NCBI GenBank assembly: GCA_023390655.1
Contig: JAEWCL010000024.1
Coordinates: 62,001 to 126,000, forward strand
Direction of reading: 5' to 3'
DNA: 64,000 nt
DNA from: Bacillota bacterium
GTDB lineage: Bacteria; Bacillota; Clostridia; Christensenellales; CAG-138
Both the position numbers and the translations under genes were made by a program. Each line of letters starts with the position of its first letter. The first letter of the stretch is position 1. Below the pieces are notes generated by a model, which was not told the origin of the DNA, did no database searches, and worked only from the letters and a program-made list of their open reading frames with translations. Positions 8,298 through 16,810 of the stretch are shown in pieces.

Positions 8298-8422
8298 CCG
8301 CAGTCCTCCTGAACATGAACATATCTATTTTGAATAGTGTTCCAACAAGGCGCATGGCGTATTCTTTTTTCGTTTCCCGATAGGCGCGGGATCAACCGAA
8401 TTAACCTTGTCCGAGATGCACA

Positions 8423-8453
8423 AACCCGCCGGCAAGAATCTTGCCGGCGGGTT
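8423..8453 (-). terminator. Stem-loop after the TauE/SafE gene
   Basis: Perfect stem AACCCGCCGGCAAGA / TCTTGCCGGCGGGTT. On the minus strand the 3' flank is only weakly T-rich, so termination efficiency is uncertain. Confidence 0.6.
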
Positions 8454-8481
8454 ATCCATAGTCCTTAACGGGCTCTCCTGT

Positions 8482-9219
8482 TTAAATAAAGTTGGAAACA
8501 ACCGTCCACACACCCATGCATGCGATAAACAGAAAGACCCAATGTTTGATGCGCGAAAGATCCGCGCGCTTGTAAAGAATGGTTTGTCCCAACCACAGCC
8601 CAATGAACAACCCGCCTGAGGCGACCAGCGACCATACGAGCACCTGCGAAGTCACAAGCCCGCTGAAGGCGCGAACGCCTATCGCATAGAGATTGGTGAC
8701 AAAAAAGAAGAACTGCAAGGTACCGATGTACGCTTCTTTTGTATCCAGCGTGCTCAGGCAATAAAGTGCCGTAGGGGGCGCGCTTACGGAAAATAACCCG
8801 CCAAACACGCCGGAAAGCAGGCCGACAATCATGCCGGCGCCGGGGGTACAAGGAATACGTATTTTATCGGCGGTAAACAAATAGTAAAGGCCCAACAACA
8901 CCAAGAAAAGGCCGAACACAATGCTCAAAATCAGCTTTGGCGCACTGGTTGACCAAGCGACGGCAAACGGCATCACCACAAAATAGATGAGAATAGGCCA
9001 CAGCACGTGCTTTGGACGTGCGGCCTTGCGGTATTGAAAAAACATTGTGGAAGACGCGAGCAATGATAAAACCGCACATACCGTGGATGCAACCGGAATG
9101 CTGGGCAGAAACAGAGGAAAAAACACCATCACAATCGTAGCATACCCGAACCCAATGGCCGCCTGCAAAAATCCGCCGATAAAAGAAATCAGCACCAGCC
9201 AGATATAGGCCATTTCCAT
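8482..9219 (-). CDS. TauE/SafE family membrane transporter
   Basis: 245 residues with about eight hydrophobic segments. The first helix region FIGGFLQAAIGFGYA and the mid-protein GLLSGVFGGLFSVSAPP are the two internally related G-rich motifs of the TauE/SafE (DUF81) family, usually exporters of sulfite, sulfoacetate or related anions. AAGGAGG lies nine bases before the ATG. No sulfur-metabolism gene is nearby, so the substrate cannot be assigned. Confidence 0.88.
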   Translation of the reverse strand: MEMAYIWLVLISFIGGFLQAAIGFGYATIVMVFFPLFLPSIPVASTVCAVLSLLASSTMFFQYRKAARPKHVLWPILIYFVVMPFAVAWSTSAPKLILSIVFGLFLVLLGLYYLFTADKIRIPCTPGAGMIVGLLSGVFGGLFSVSAPPTALYCLSTLDTKEAYIGTLQFFFFVTNLYAIGVRAFSGLVTSQVLVWSLVASGGLFIGLWLGQTILYKRADLSRIKHWVFLFIACMGVWTVVSNFI

Positions 9220-9400
9220 GTGGAGCGCCTCCTTCGATTATAAAACCGCGCGGCAAAAGGGACCGTGCTTTATTGTAAGACATCCCTTTCTAAAAATCAA
9301 CGGAGCGCCTTGCCAGGGGCTGCATGTATCCTCTGAAAGAGCGGTCGATCTGATTGGCGCGCCTTGCTGTGATGGCATCCAGCCTTCCTCTTTTGGAGTA

Positions 9401-9476
9401 GAGAAACGAGCGGGGAAGTATTCTGCCGCTAGATCATTGGATTTAGCGGCAGAATACCAAGGTTTAGCCATTTCTC
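9401..9476. repeat. Long imperfect inverted repeat of unknown function
   Basis: Arms 9418-9431 and 9444-9457 are a perfect 14-bp complement (GTATTCTGCCGCTA) around a 12-base loop, with GAGAAA/TTTCTC able to pair further out (9401-9406 and 9471-9476). It lies in the 290-bp gap between the TauE/SafE start and the GtrA stop. No T-run follows on either strand, so it does not look like a simple terminator. Confidence 0.5.
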
Positions 9477-9511
9477 ATTTGACGGAAATCGGAGGTACGA
9501 TTTCTACCTCC

Positions 9512-9976
9512 TCACGCCTCCGGCGCCTGTGCGGTCGCCTCGCGCTCCCTCTCCTTCTTTGCAAGATCGTTCGTATCTATGGAGTTGCGGAACACCACGT
9601 ACTTATCGAACAGGAATTCCGTCACGAAATTCAGCGCCATATTGATTCCCGTTCCAAGGTAGTCGTTCCATCCGAGCGCATCTACAAGGTAATTGCCCAG
9701 CAGCAAGGAAAGCGGCGTAAAAACGCAATAGTAGCCGAAAACCTTCAGCATGGCAATGGGTACATTGGAGGCAGACTGGAAGGTGAAGCGGCGGTTGAGC
9801 GTAAAGTTCCACAGCACCGATAACACGAGTGAGATGAGGTAATTAAGCCACCAGCTTTGCAGCTGGATCACGTCGTTAAAAAGTGCAAAGCTGCCAAACT
9901 GTATCATGCCCGCGCTTGCGGAAAACAGCACGAATTTCAGTGTGCGCCACAGCTCCTTATGACGTCTGATTCCCAT
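9512..9976 (-). CDS. GtrA-like membrane protein
   Basis: 154 residues with four hydrophobic segments (about 14-34, 38-60, 77-98, 104-128) and the FTLNRRFTFQS motif between helices 2 and 3 typical of GtrA. GtrA-type proteins are thought to flip polyprenyl-linked sugars or assist cell-surface glycosylation. ATG 9976 was chosen because GGAGG, located in the last codons of the aldolase gene, is five bases upstream; the aldolase stop is one base away, so the two are translationally coupled. Its place at the end of a catabolic-looking operon is unusual. Confidence 0.88.
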   Translation of the reverse strand: MGIRRHKELWRTLKFVLFSASAGMIQFGSFALFNDVIQLQSWWLNYLISLVLSVLWNFTLNRRFTFQSASNVPIAMLKVFGYYCVFTPLSLLLGNYLVDALGWNDYLGTGINMALNFVTEFLFDKYVVFRNSIDTNDLAKKEREREATAQAPEA

Positions 9977-9977
9977 G

Positions 9978-10982
9978 TCAGCCTCCAATCTGCTTTGCGT
10001 ATTTTGTTTTGTACACCATATGCATCAGCATGGCGTGAAGCGCAGACAGCTTTGCTGAAACGCCGAGGGCGCGCGTATGCAAAAAGCCGACGCACGCTTT
10101 TTCCACAAGAAGCTTCAGCGCCTCACAGTCCCCCGTGCTGTCCGCGCGGCACAGCGCGCCGGCGCCCCCGTTTTTGTCGTATACGAGCACGGCACTGTGT
10201 TTTTTGAGCGCCGCAAGCACGGCGCGCGGCTCCATACGCACGCAAAGGAGTTCCGGGCCTATCATCTGCGCCATATCGTCCAACTGAGCAAAAAACGGTT
10301 TTTCGGCCTTTGCCGCTTCCTGCACGGCGGGTGCGCCGGTATAACCTATGCAGGGAAAGCTGCCAGCCAACTGCTTCGCGAGCGTGTTAAGCCCTTCCTC
10401 GCCCAACACGGAGCCGCCGGGCTGCCCTTTGCAAGCACGCCGGCATACAGCCTCTAAAAGCTTTGCGCGCGAGAAAGCATCATTTAAGTCCTTCCCTGCA
10501 ATGAGCGCCCCGTGCTGCGCCATGAGCACCGCGTGCGCACCCGTGGAAAGCGCGGCGCTTACATTTGCAGTGATGCGCTTTGAACCGGGCAATCCATAGC
10601 GCGCACACGCAACGCCGCCGAGCGCAACATGCTCTTCTTCGGCAAGGGAAAGCGCGTCAAAGCCTGCAAGGCCTAACGCCGAGGCGAAGGGCTGGTGCGT
10701 GTGCGCCACGAACCCCACATCGGGGAATTGCCTGTAAGCCGCAATGTGTACGCCCTTTTCCGAAGACGGCTTGCGCGTGCCGCTCCAGGCCCCATCGGCC
10801 ATATGAAACAGAACCACGTCGTCTTCCGTCATGCTCTCGTATCCAAGACCGCTCGGCGTGATGGCGAATGTATTCTCGTCGATGCGGCAGCTCATGTTGC
10901 CCCATGTACGCGCAACGAGCCCTTCCTTCCGGAACATCCGGCCGGCCTCGGCAACAAGCCGCCTCGCCTCTCTCTCGTCCAC
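9978..10982 (-). CDS. Class II aldolase/adducin family protein with extra C-terminal domain
   Basis: 334 residues from a GTG that shares its first base with the TAG of the preceding gene. The N-terminal 205 residues form a class II aldolase: Glu75 (SSEKGVH), His94 and His96 (FVAHTHQPFA) and His157 (MAQHGAL) are the expected zinc and catalytic residues, as in fuculose- or ribulose-phosphate aldolases. Residues about 230-334 are an additional region reminiscent of a second, degenerate aldolase half. It would cleave a phosphorylated sugar made by the FGGY kinase of the same operon; substrate unknown. Confidence 0.88.
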   Translation of the reverse strand: MDEREARRLVAEAGRMFRKEGLVARTWGNMSCRIDENTFAITPSGLGYESMTEDDVVLFHMADGAWSGTRKPSSEKGVHIAAYRQFPDVGFVAHTHQPFASALGLAGFDALSLAEEEHVALGGVACARYGLPGSKRITANVSAALSTGAHAVLMAQHGALIAGKDLNDAFSRAKLLEAVCRRACKGQPGGSVLGEEGLNTLAKQLAGSFPCIGYTGAPAVQEAAKAEKPFFAQLDDMAQMIGPELLCVRMEPRAVLAALKKHSAVLVYDKNGGAGALCRADSTGDCEALKLLVEKACVGFLHTRALGVSAKLSALHAMLMHMVYKTKYAKQIGG

Positions 10983-12439
10983 TATATCACCTCAATATTG
11001 TCGAATACGCGGTCAAACGCCGCGAGGGCCGCGTCGATGTCGGCCTCCGTGTAGGCTGCGCTCGTGTACATGCGGTTGCCCGCGAGTGTCACGAGCCCTT
11101 CAGCCATATATGCCGCACCCATATGCTGCATTTCCTTTTTGCGCAATGCGGTTTCTTTGAGGATACGCGGGATCTCCCAGGGCTTTGACCAGCGGATGGA
11201 AAAATGCATGGTGCCCACCGTATCGAGGTGGCAGATGGAGCCCACGTTGTAGGCCACGAACGGGAGCCCTCGTTTTTCTATGCGCTTGGTCAGGCCGTCG
11301 GTGAGGCGGTCGCCCATTTTGGCCGCCGTCTCGCAAGCGCCCGTGCGCTCTATTTCGCAGATGGTATGGTAGCCCGCGCAGCAGCTGATGGGCGTGGCCG
11401 CCATGGTGCCTCCCACGAGCGCTTTTTTGCCGTGCCCGTCGAGTCCTGCGCCGAGGCATTGCATATAGTCCCTTTTCCCGCCGATTGCACCCGCACCCGG
11501 ATAGCCGCCCGCGACCACCTTTCCGAAAATCGTGAGGTCGGGCATCACGTTAAAGTATTCCTGCGCGCCGCCGAGTCCCATACGGAAGCCCGTCACCACC
11601 TCGTCAAAGATCAGCAGCGCGCCGTATTTATCACAAAGCGCACGCACGCCGGCGGGAAAGTTGAAATCAACCGGACGCGTGCCGCTCTCGGGACCGATGG
11701 GTTCGAGAAAGACTGCCGCCGTGCCGCCCTTCAATACGTTACCGCGCAGAACGCGCTCCAAATCGTTCAGGTCGTTTGGAAAAAACTCCTGCGTGTGGCG
11801 GAAGATATAGCCGGGTACGCCGTGCGACTGCAGCCCCTTCGTGCCGGGGATGCGTATGCCGTAGGCGAGCTGGTCGCTCCAGCCGTGGTAAGCGCCGCCC
11901 ATTTTTACGATGTTCTTCTTTTTCGTGGCGAGCCTTGCCACGCGTATGGCGCCCATGCAGGCCTCCGTCCCGGAGCCGAACATACGCACCATCTCCACGG
12001 AGGGGACGAGTTCCTGCATCTTTTTCGCCATCTTATACTCATATTCATGGAAAAGGCCTGTGGAGGGGCCGCAGGTGTCAAGCAGTTCCTTCACCTTTTC
12101 GCGCACATACGGCGGATTGCTGCCGAGCACCGTGGGGCCGCCCGCCTGCAAAAAATCAAAATAGTCATTGCCGTCAAGGTCGTAGAGACGGTTGCCGTCG
12201 GCCTTTGTAAAAACGAGGGGGAACGGATAGTTGAAGGCAAGGTTGTGCTGCACGCCGCCGGGGATCACGGAAACCGCCTGCTCCACCGTCTCGCGGGAGC
12301 GTTTGCAGCGTTCGCCGTAATACTTGTCTTCGTATTTTTGCAGCGCATCCTTGCTGATGCTGCGGATGGGCAGCTTAATGAGCGCGTCCAGTTGCTCTGT
12401 CACTTTCTTTGCGTCAACATAACGGAAATTCGGCTTCAT
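10982..12439 (-). CDS. Class III PLP aminotransferase, glutamate-1-semialdehyde aminomutase-like
   Basis: 485 residues from ATG 12439 (AGGAGG ten bases upstream; a GTG at 12448 is too close to that site). A 45-residue N-terminal extension precedes the fold. LIFDEVVTGFR carries the Asp that pairs with the PLP ring nitrogen and TIFGKVVAGGYP the PLP lysine; MFGSGTEACMGAIRVAR binds the cofactor phosphate. The relatives are HemL-like enzymes, but no tetrapyrrole genes are near and the operon partners are a sugar kinase and an aldolase, so it more likely acts on an amino sugar or an aldehyde product. One-base overlap with the downstream aldolase. Confidence 0.88.
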   Translation of the reverse strand: MKPNFRYVDAKKVTEQLDALIKLPIRSISKDALQKYEDKYYGERCKRSRETVEQAVSVIPGGVQHNLAFNYPFPLVFTKADGNRLYDLDGNDYFDFLQAGGPTVLGSNPPYVREKVKELLDTCGPSTGLFHEYEYKMAKKMQELVPSVEMVRMFGSGTEACMGAIRVARLATKKKNIVKMGGAYHGWSDQLAYGIRIPGTKGLQSHGVPGYIFRHTQEFFPNDLNDLERVLRGNVLKGGTAAVFLEPIGPESGTRPVDFNFPAGVRALCDKYGALLIFDEVVTGFRMGLGGAQEYFNVMPDLTIFGKVVAGGYPGAGAIGGKRDYMQCLGAGLDGHGKKALVGGTMAATPISCCAGYHTICEIERTGACETAAKMGDRLTDGLTKRIEKRGLPFVAYNVGSICHLDTVGTMHFSIRWSKPWEIPRILKETALRKKEMQHMGAAYMAEGLVTLAGNRMYTSAAYTEADIDAALAAFDRVFDNIEVI

Positions 12440-12444
12440 ACGGA

Positions 12445-14043
12445 TCACGCCTCCTGATTTAAATTTTTAAAGAACCTCTTGTTGGTACGGTAGAGTGATT
12501 GGAACACCATGAAATTTTTATCGTAGGCGGCCTTAAAGGCCGGGTTTGGTGTAAATGCCTTTACGGCAGGGATAAGGGCGCGCACGTGCTCGATACGCTC
12601 GATACGGTTGAGCCCCACGCCCGCAACGGCCGCCGCACCCACCGCGCCCACATTCTGCGGCGCGTCCACTGTCTCCACGGAGCGGCCCGTCATATCCGCA
12701 AGCATACGGCAGGTCACATCGGAAAGCGCGCCGCCGCCCACAAAACGAATGGGGTCGGATGTCTTTATCTTTCTGTCCTGGCATTCCAGCATCCAGCGCA
12801 GATGGTAGCATACGCCCTCCAATACGGCGCGGATAAGCTCGGTCTTCCCGGTTTCGAGGCGGATATTAAAAAACATGCCCGCTGCGTTGGGATCTTCAAA
12901 CGGGCAGCGGTTGCCATGCAGCCACGGGGTAAAAAGCACGCCGCCCGCGCCGGGCGGAACATTTTTTACGGTTTCGGTGAGGTAGTCGTAGAGGCTCGTA
13001 TAGACGCTTTCCCGGCTTTCCGTGACGTTCCGCTTTTCAAGGTAGATGCCAATCTCGTCCAAGGCAAGGTGATCCTTTACCCATTCAAGGCATTTTCCGG
13101 CGGTCTCCATTTCGGCAAAATAGTTGAACTTGCCGCTTTGCGCGCCCACGATGGCTGCTATCATGGCTTTCAGATCTACGCATTGCTTTTCCACCACCGT
13201 TGAGACCCAGCCCGACGTGCCCGAGTAGATGTGCGTATCGCCCGTGCCGGTGCAGCCCGAGCCTATGCCGATGAGCGCGGCGTCGCCGCCGCCGCCGAAT
13301 ACCGGCGTTCCCACAGAAAGCCCAAGCTCCAAAGCGGCCTTCTCCGTAAGAGCGCCCGCGCGGTCGGCAGAGCCTATGACGCGCGGCAGGTGCGCCATAT
13401 TCACCCCGAGCATTTTGCACATCGTTTTGCTCCAACCGCACCTTCCCTTGCGGGTATCGTATAAAAGTGTAGAGAACGCGGAATCCTCCGTCATCACAAA
13501 CTCGCCCGTGCAGCGGCAGATGAGATATTCCTTCACATCGAGCCATTTATGTACCTTTTGAAAAAGCGTGGGCTCGTTTTTTTCCACCCATTTGTATTTC
13601 CATACGGGGTCTTTCACGCTTGACGACACCGCGCCCGTGATGATGAGGCTGCGTATCAGCTTTAGAATGTTTGCGCCGCCCACTTGCACCCCGTGCGCCA
13701 TGCCGGCCCGCAATTCCGCCTTGGCGCGCTGATCCATATAGCTCATGGGCCTGCGCACGGCATTGCCAAGGCTGTCTGTAAGCACGAGCCCCTGCATCTG
13801 TGAGCAGAAGGAGAGTCCGGCGATCTCATCCGGACGCACCCCGGTCTTTTTGAAAAGCTCCCGCGTGGTCAGGCACATGGCCTCCCACCATTCGTCCGCG
13901 TCCTGCTCGACGCCGCCGCCCGGGAGCACATAGAGGCCATAGCCCCGCTGAGCGCTCGCGAGCAGACGGATCCTTTCGTCTATAAAAAACAAACAGGTCT
14001 TTACCGCGGTCGTGCCCACATCGTAAGCAATCACATAGCTCAT
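12445..14043 (-). CDS. FGGY-family carbohydrate kinase (xylulokinase-like)
   Basis: 532 residues from ATG 14043, with a GAGGGCGG ribosome site. The N-terminal YDVGTTAVKTCLF phosphate loop, the MSYMDQRA substrate segment, the central FGGGGDAALIGIG with the catalytic Asp, and the C-terminal RFVGGGALSDV adenosine motif are all present, so it should be an active ATP-dependent sugar kinase. FGGY kinases act on pentuloses, glycerol or similar polyols; this sequence does not let me choose. First enzyme gene of the operon, 14 bp after the TetR gene and nearly touching the aminotransferase gene. Confidence 0.92.
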   Translation of the reverse strand: MSYVIAYDVGTTAVKTCLFFIDERIRLLASAQRGYGLYVLPGGGVEQDADEWWEAMCLTTRELFKKTGVRPDEIAGLSFCSQMQGLVLTDSLGNAVRRPMSYMDQRAKAELRAGMAHGVQVGGANILKLIRSLIITGAVSSSVKDPVWKYKWVEKNEPTLFQKVHKWLDVKEYLICRCTGEFVMTEDSAFSTLLYDTRKGRCGWSKTMCKMLGVNMAHLPRVIGSADRAGALTEKAALELGLSVGTPVFGGGGDAALIGIGSGCTGTGDTHIYSGTSGWVSTVVEKQCVDLKAMIAAIVGAQSGKFNYFAEMETAGKCLEWVKDHLALDEIGIYLEKRNVTESRESVYTSLYDYLTETVKNVPPGAGGVLFTPWLHGNRCPFEDPNAAGMFFNIRLETGKTELIRAVLEGVCYHLRWMLECQDRKIKTSDPIRFVGGGALSDVTCRMLADMTGRSVETVDAPQNVGAVGAAAVAGVGLNRIERIEHVRALIPAVKAFTPNPAFKAAYDKNFMVFQSLYRTNKRFFKNLNQEA

Positions 14044-14057
14044 ACTGCCGCCCTCTT

Positions 14058-14711
14058 TCAAGATCTGTGTAAAACTTGCGAGCGCTCCATGGTAAATGCG
14101 GATTCAAGGAACTTTAAAAGTTCAGAAACCATGGCTTCGTCATCAAAAAATGCGTCGTCGCCGCAATAGATGTTTAAGCGTTCCTTATAGTAATCGCAGG
14201 AGTAAGAGAACTGAAGCATCATCAGCAGGCTGTCGAAGAAGAAAGCGAAGTAGCGCGGGTCCATATCGGACCGGATGTCGCCCTGCCCCTGCGCGGACAT
14301 AAGGAGCGCCGTATATGCCGCCGAGGAGATGCTCTCTATTTCCCGCGCAAAGGCGGGCGCGTATCTGCGGCAGCTCCCCGCAGTGATCTCATGGTAGAGC
14401 ACGTGATAGCCGGGCTGTTCCTTGGCGCTTTTAAGGAGTGCGCGCATGAGCCTTTCTGCACGGCTCAAAATTTTGTCTTCTCCCTGCAGCACCTCGCGAA
14501 GAACGCGTTCGAGCTCCGCAAGGCAATGCCTCAGGCACGCGGCAAAAAAAGCGTCCTTGTTTTCGTAATACTTGTAGAGCACACCCACACTCACGCCGGA
14601 CTTGCGTGCGATAACATGCATGTTCGCCTTATCCGGCCCATTTTCCGCAAACTCGGCGATGCCCGCCTCTAAAATATCGTCCATTTCCCGTTCGGTAAGC
14701 TTTTTAAACAT
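14058..14711 (-). CDS. TetR-family transcriptional regulator
   Basis: 217 residues from ATG 14711 (GGAG seven bases upstream; an in-frame extension to 14783 lacks a ribosome site and runs through the promoter). The helix-turn-helix MHVIARKSGVSVGVLYKYYENKDAFF is at residues about 30-55, the rest being an all-helical ligand domain. First gene of the operon with kinase, aminotransferase, aldolase and GtrA. A perfect palindrome 80 bp upstream is its probable binding site, which suggests self-regulation and induction by a pathway metabolite. Confidence 0.92.
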   Translation of the reverse strand: MFKKLTEREMDDILEAGIAEFAENGPDKANMHVIARKSGVSVGVLYKYYENKDAFFAACLRHCLAELERVLREVLQGEDKILSRAERLMRALLKSAKEQPGYHVLYHEITAGSCRRYAPAFAREIESISSAAYTALLMSAQGQGDIRSDMDPRYFAFFFDSLLMMLQFSYSCDYYKERLNIYCGDDAFFDDEAMVSELLKFLESAFTMERSQVLHRS

Positions 14712-14790
14712 AAAGGTACTCCATAAGCATAATAGCGACACGCCGCAGAACAAAAACAATGAAGGGACGAAAAGATAAGGCAAATTCCTA

Positions 14791-14847
14791 ACGTGAATTC
14801 AAATTCACGTCTTAAGCCTATTATAGCGCGCCGCGTGCAAATTACAA
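14791..14847 (-). promoter_or_regulatory. Promoter and TetR-type operator of the kinase/aminotransferase/aldolase operon
   Basis: Minus-strand -35 TTGTAA (14842-14847) and -10 TATAAT (14820-14825) with 16-bp spacing. Immediately after the predicted start site lies a perfect palindrome of 20 bp: ACGTGAATT (14791-14799), CA centre, AATTCACGT (14802-14810). Its size, symmetry and position just downstream of +1 fit a TetR repressor operator. Confidence 0.75.
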
Positions 14848-14973
14848 GCAAAAAATTCCCATATCCAACAATTCGTTTATCAGCTTTTCATAGCCAATGT
14901 ATAAGCGCCCATTAAATGGAGAATCCCCTGAAAATATTGAGTTTTCAGTGGATTTTCCATATCCCGGATACTT

Positions 14974-15180
14974 TCAGTAGGTACGTCCTGTAAGGGCGCC
15001 TTTTGCATTTTCCTCCGTAAACACCACCTCGCCCGTAATGATGCGAAGCGGCAGCTCCTTATCTGCCATCAGGTCTGTTACGGCCTTCATCAACTGCGGT
15101 CCCAAGAGGGGCCGCAGTTCCACGGAGCAGTTGAGCTTGCCCGCCGCAATAGCCTCGAGCACAAACGGCCATTCAAGCAT
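14974..15180 (-). pseudogene. C-terminal fragment of a sugar ABC transporter substrate-binding protein
   Basis: The 68-codon frame contains AIAAGKLNCSVELRPLLGPQ and ends GEVVFTEENAKGALTG, the typical last strand and helix of a ribose-type periplasmic binding protein (PBP1 fold), including the phase where the ligand domain returns to the C-terminus. Nothing upstream in any frame encodes the missing 230 or more residues; a serpin terminator occupies that place. A decayed remnant. Confidence 0.55.
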
Positions 15181-15184
15181 AGAA

Positions 15185-15228
15185 AGACAAACCTACTTTT
15201 AACGAAGTTCAATAAAGCAGGTTTGTCT
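15185..15228 (-). terminator. Stem-loop terminator after the serpin gene
   Basis: Arms AGACAAACCT (15185-15194) and AGGTTTGTCT (15219-15228) are perfect 10-bp complements, extendable to 14 of 15 pairs by an inner CTTT/AAAG. The minus-strand 3' flank is TTTCTA. Confidence 0.65.
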
Positions 15229-15298
15229 CTGTAATAATGATAAAAATAATTGTCTGCTGAAGAGGCTGTCAAATTTGGCGCTTCGCAATATGTCCCTT

Positions 15299-16552
15299 TT
15301 ATGATGCTGTGTCGCTTAAAACGCCCATAAAAATCGGCATACAAAACTCATTATCCACGATCATAAAGAAAAACGGACGGTTTAGGTTGACGATCCTGGG
15401 TTCTTCTGGAGCGGCGGATCCTTCCGCCATCGCTACGGCGGTAACAGCGCCTGCTTTTGTACCTCTTTCGTCTACCTCGATCTTTGTTTTATGGATCACA
15501 CGGCTTATAAAAATGTTTCCTCCGGGCGACTGCCCAAGAGCGCTAAAATCCGCAAACTCCGCATCAAAAGCGTCCTTGATCCCCAGTTCCTTCAATATCT
15601 CGGAAAGTTCGTCTCCATATTCAAACGCGAACTTGGGAATAGAGGCATACACCTGATCATTGCTTTGGTCTTTTATAGCATCCATTAGCATTTTACCGTC
15701 CATTGCGGCTATAAACTCCGATACCGCAAGTCCCTCGTCAGGCAGTAATGCCACAAAGGAATATTTACGATCGGCATATGGCTTTGAAAATCCAACGCCA
15801 TTTTGAACCTCAATATAGCCATATTCGGTACTGTGCATAAAATCAACCGTCTGTTTGTCGCCGCCCTGTGTGGTAAACGTACCCTCGCGCACGGAGGTAT
15901 CCTTGTAGATGCTCAGCCACTCGGCATCAAAAGACAATGCATTGATAAGGTACATTACAGCGCCCTTCGGCGGCTTTTCCTCTAAAAGCTTTTGAATCTG
16001 CCCGTCCGTTTTTTCATTTACCCAAGCGTTCATGTCGTTTTTCGTGCTGTCATCAAAGGGAGCCTTATAAATCTCCGCATCATAATAGTCCTTGTTTGTC
16101 TGTAAAAATGCCTTCTCTACCATCAAACGCTCTTCATCCTTAAACCAAATGGAATTGGCGAGGCTTACCTTGTATTTGTCGGCAGTGGGAAGATAAGCTT
16201 GAAAGGCATGGAGATATTCGTTGAGGCTGCCTATGTCTGTGCCGAAAACCGCCTCCATTTGGAACAGGGTTTCCTTTTGTGCACCGTTTGCCGTCATGGA
16301 TAGCGCTGAAATGATCGAAAGCGGCGAGATAAGCGTGTTTTCGCCCTCGTAGGCTTTTTTGAAAATACCAAGGGAAAAATCAGCGATTTCCATTGTTTTA
16401 TCGGCGCTGCTTTCCGGCAGGTTGTCAATGGCGATTGGCGCAATGTTATTTCGGGTAACACCGGCCATTAAGCCTGTGGCAGTGAGCTTGGGATTGCTGC
16501 CACAAGCCGTTAGTGTCAGCAGCAATGCGAGCAGCAACGTGACTTTCTTCAT
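15299..16552 (-). CDS. Lipoprotein serpin (serine-protease inhibitor family)
   Basis: 417 residues from ATG 16552 (AGGAGG eight bases upstream). A lipoprotein signal with lipobox LTAC anchors it outside the membrane. The remainder covers a full serpin fold: the opening ISPLSIISALSMTANGA segment, the breach and shutter residues, and a C-terminal NLNRPFFFMIVDN. The hinge of the reactive-centre loop reads ERGTKAGAVTAVAM, with the small residues needed for loop insertion, so inhibition is plausible; counting from the hinge puts the scissile bond near Ala-Glu-Gly-Ser. Bacterial serpins are sporadic and some in gut bacteria inhibit host or bacterial proteases. Single-gene unit. Confidence 0.9.
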   Translation of the reverse strand: MKKVTLLLALLLTLTACGSNPKLTATGLMAGVTRNNIAPIAIDNLPESSADKTMEIADFSLGIFKKAYEGENTLISPLSIISALSMTANGAQKETLFQMEAVFGTDIGSLNEYLHAFQAYLPTADKYKVSLANSIWFKDEERLMVEKAFLQTNKDYYDAEIYKAPFDDSTKNDMNAWVNEKTDGQIQKLLEEKPPKGAVMYLINALSFDAEWLSIYKDTSVREGTFTTQGGDKQTVDFMHSTEYGYIEVQNGVGFSKPYADRKYSFVALLPDEGLAVSEFIAAMDGKMLMDAIKDQSNDQVYASIPKFAFEYGDELSEILKELGIKDAFDAEFADFSALGQSPGGNIFISRVIHKTKIEVDERGTKAGAVTAVAMAEGSAAPEEPRIVNLNRPFFFMIVDNEFCMPIFMGVLSDTAS

Positions 16553-16810
16553 AGAAAACACCTCCTCATATAATAATGAAGACGATACTGCTCGATAAAT
16601 GTTCCAAATCAAATAAAATCGTCCTTACGTTCCTACCAGGCGGCTGCCATTTCGTATGGATCTTGCCGCGCGTTATCGTGATTATACAGACATGATGCGT
16701 ATGAGCATGATTATAAGGCAAAAGGCCCCAAACCACGAGGATCCAAATCCTTATACCTCATCCTGATTGTGAGAACTCGCTTAAAAAAGATGCCAGTGAA
16801 TTTTAAAAGG

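Noticed and set aside
9238..9471. Minus-strand 77-codon frame in the gap between the TauE/SafE and GtrA genes
   Set aside because: No ribosome site, no similarity I recognise, and it covers half of the inverted repeat.
11204..12457. Long plus-strand open frame (about 417 codons)
   Set aside because: Exact antisense of the aminotransferase gene; His/Ala/Arg-rich composition without any family motif and no ribosome site.
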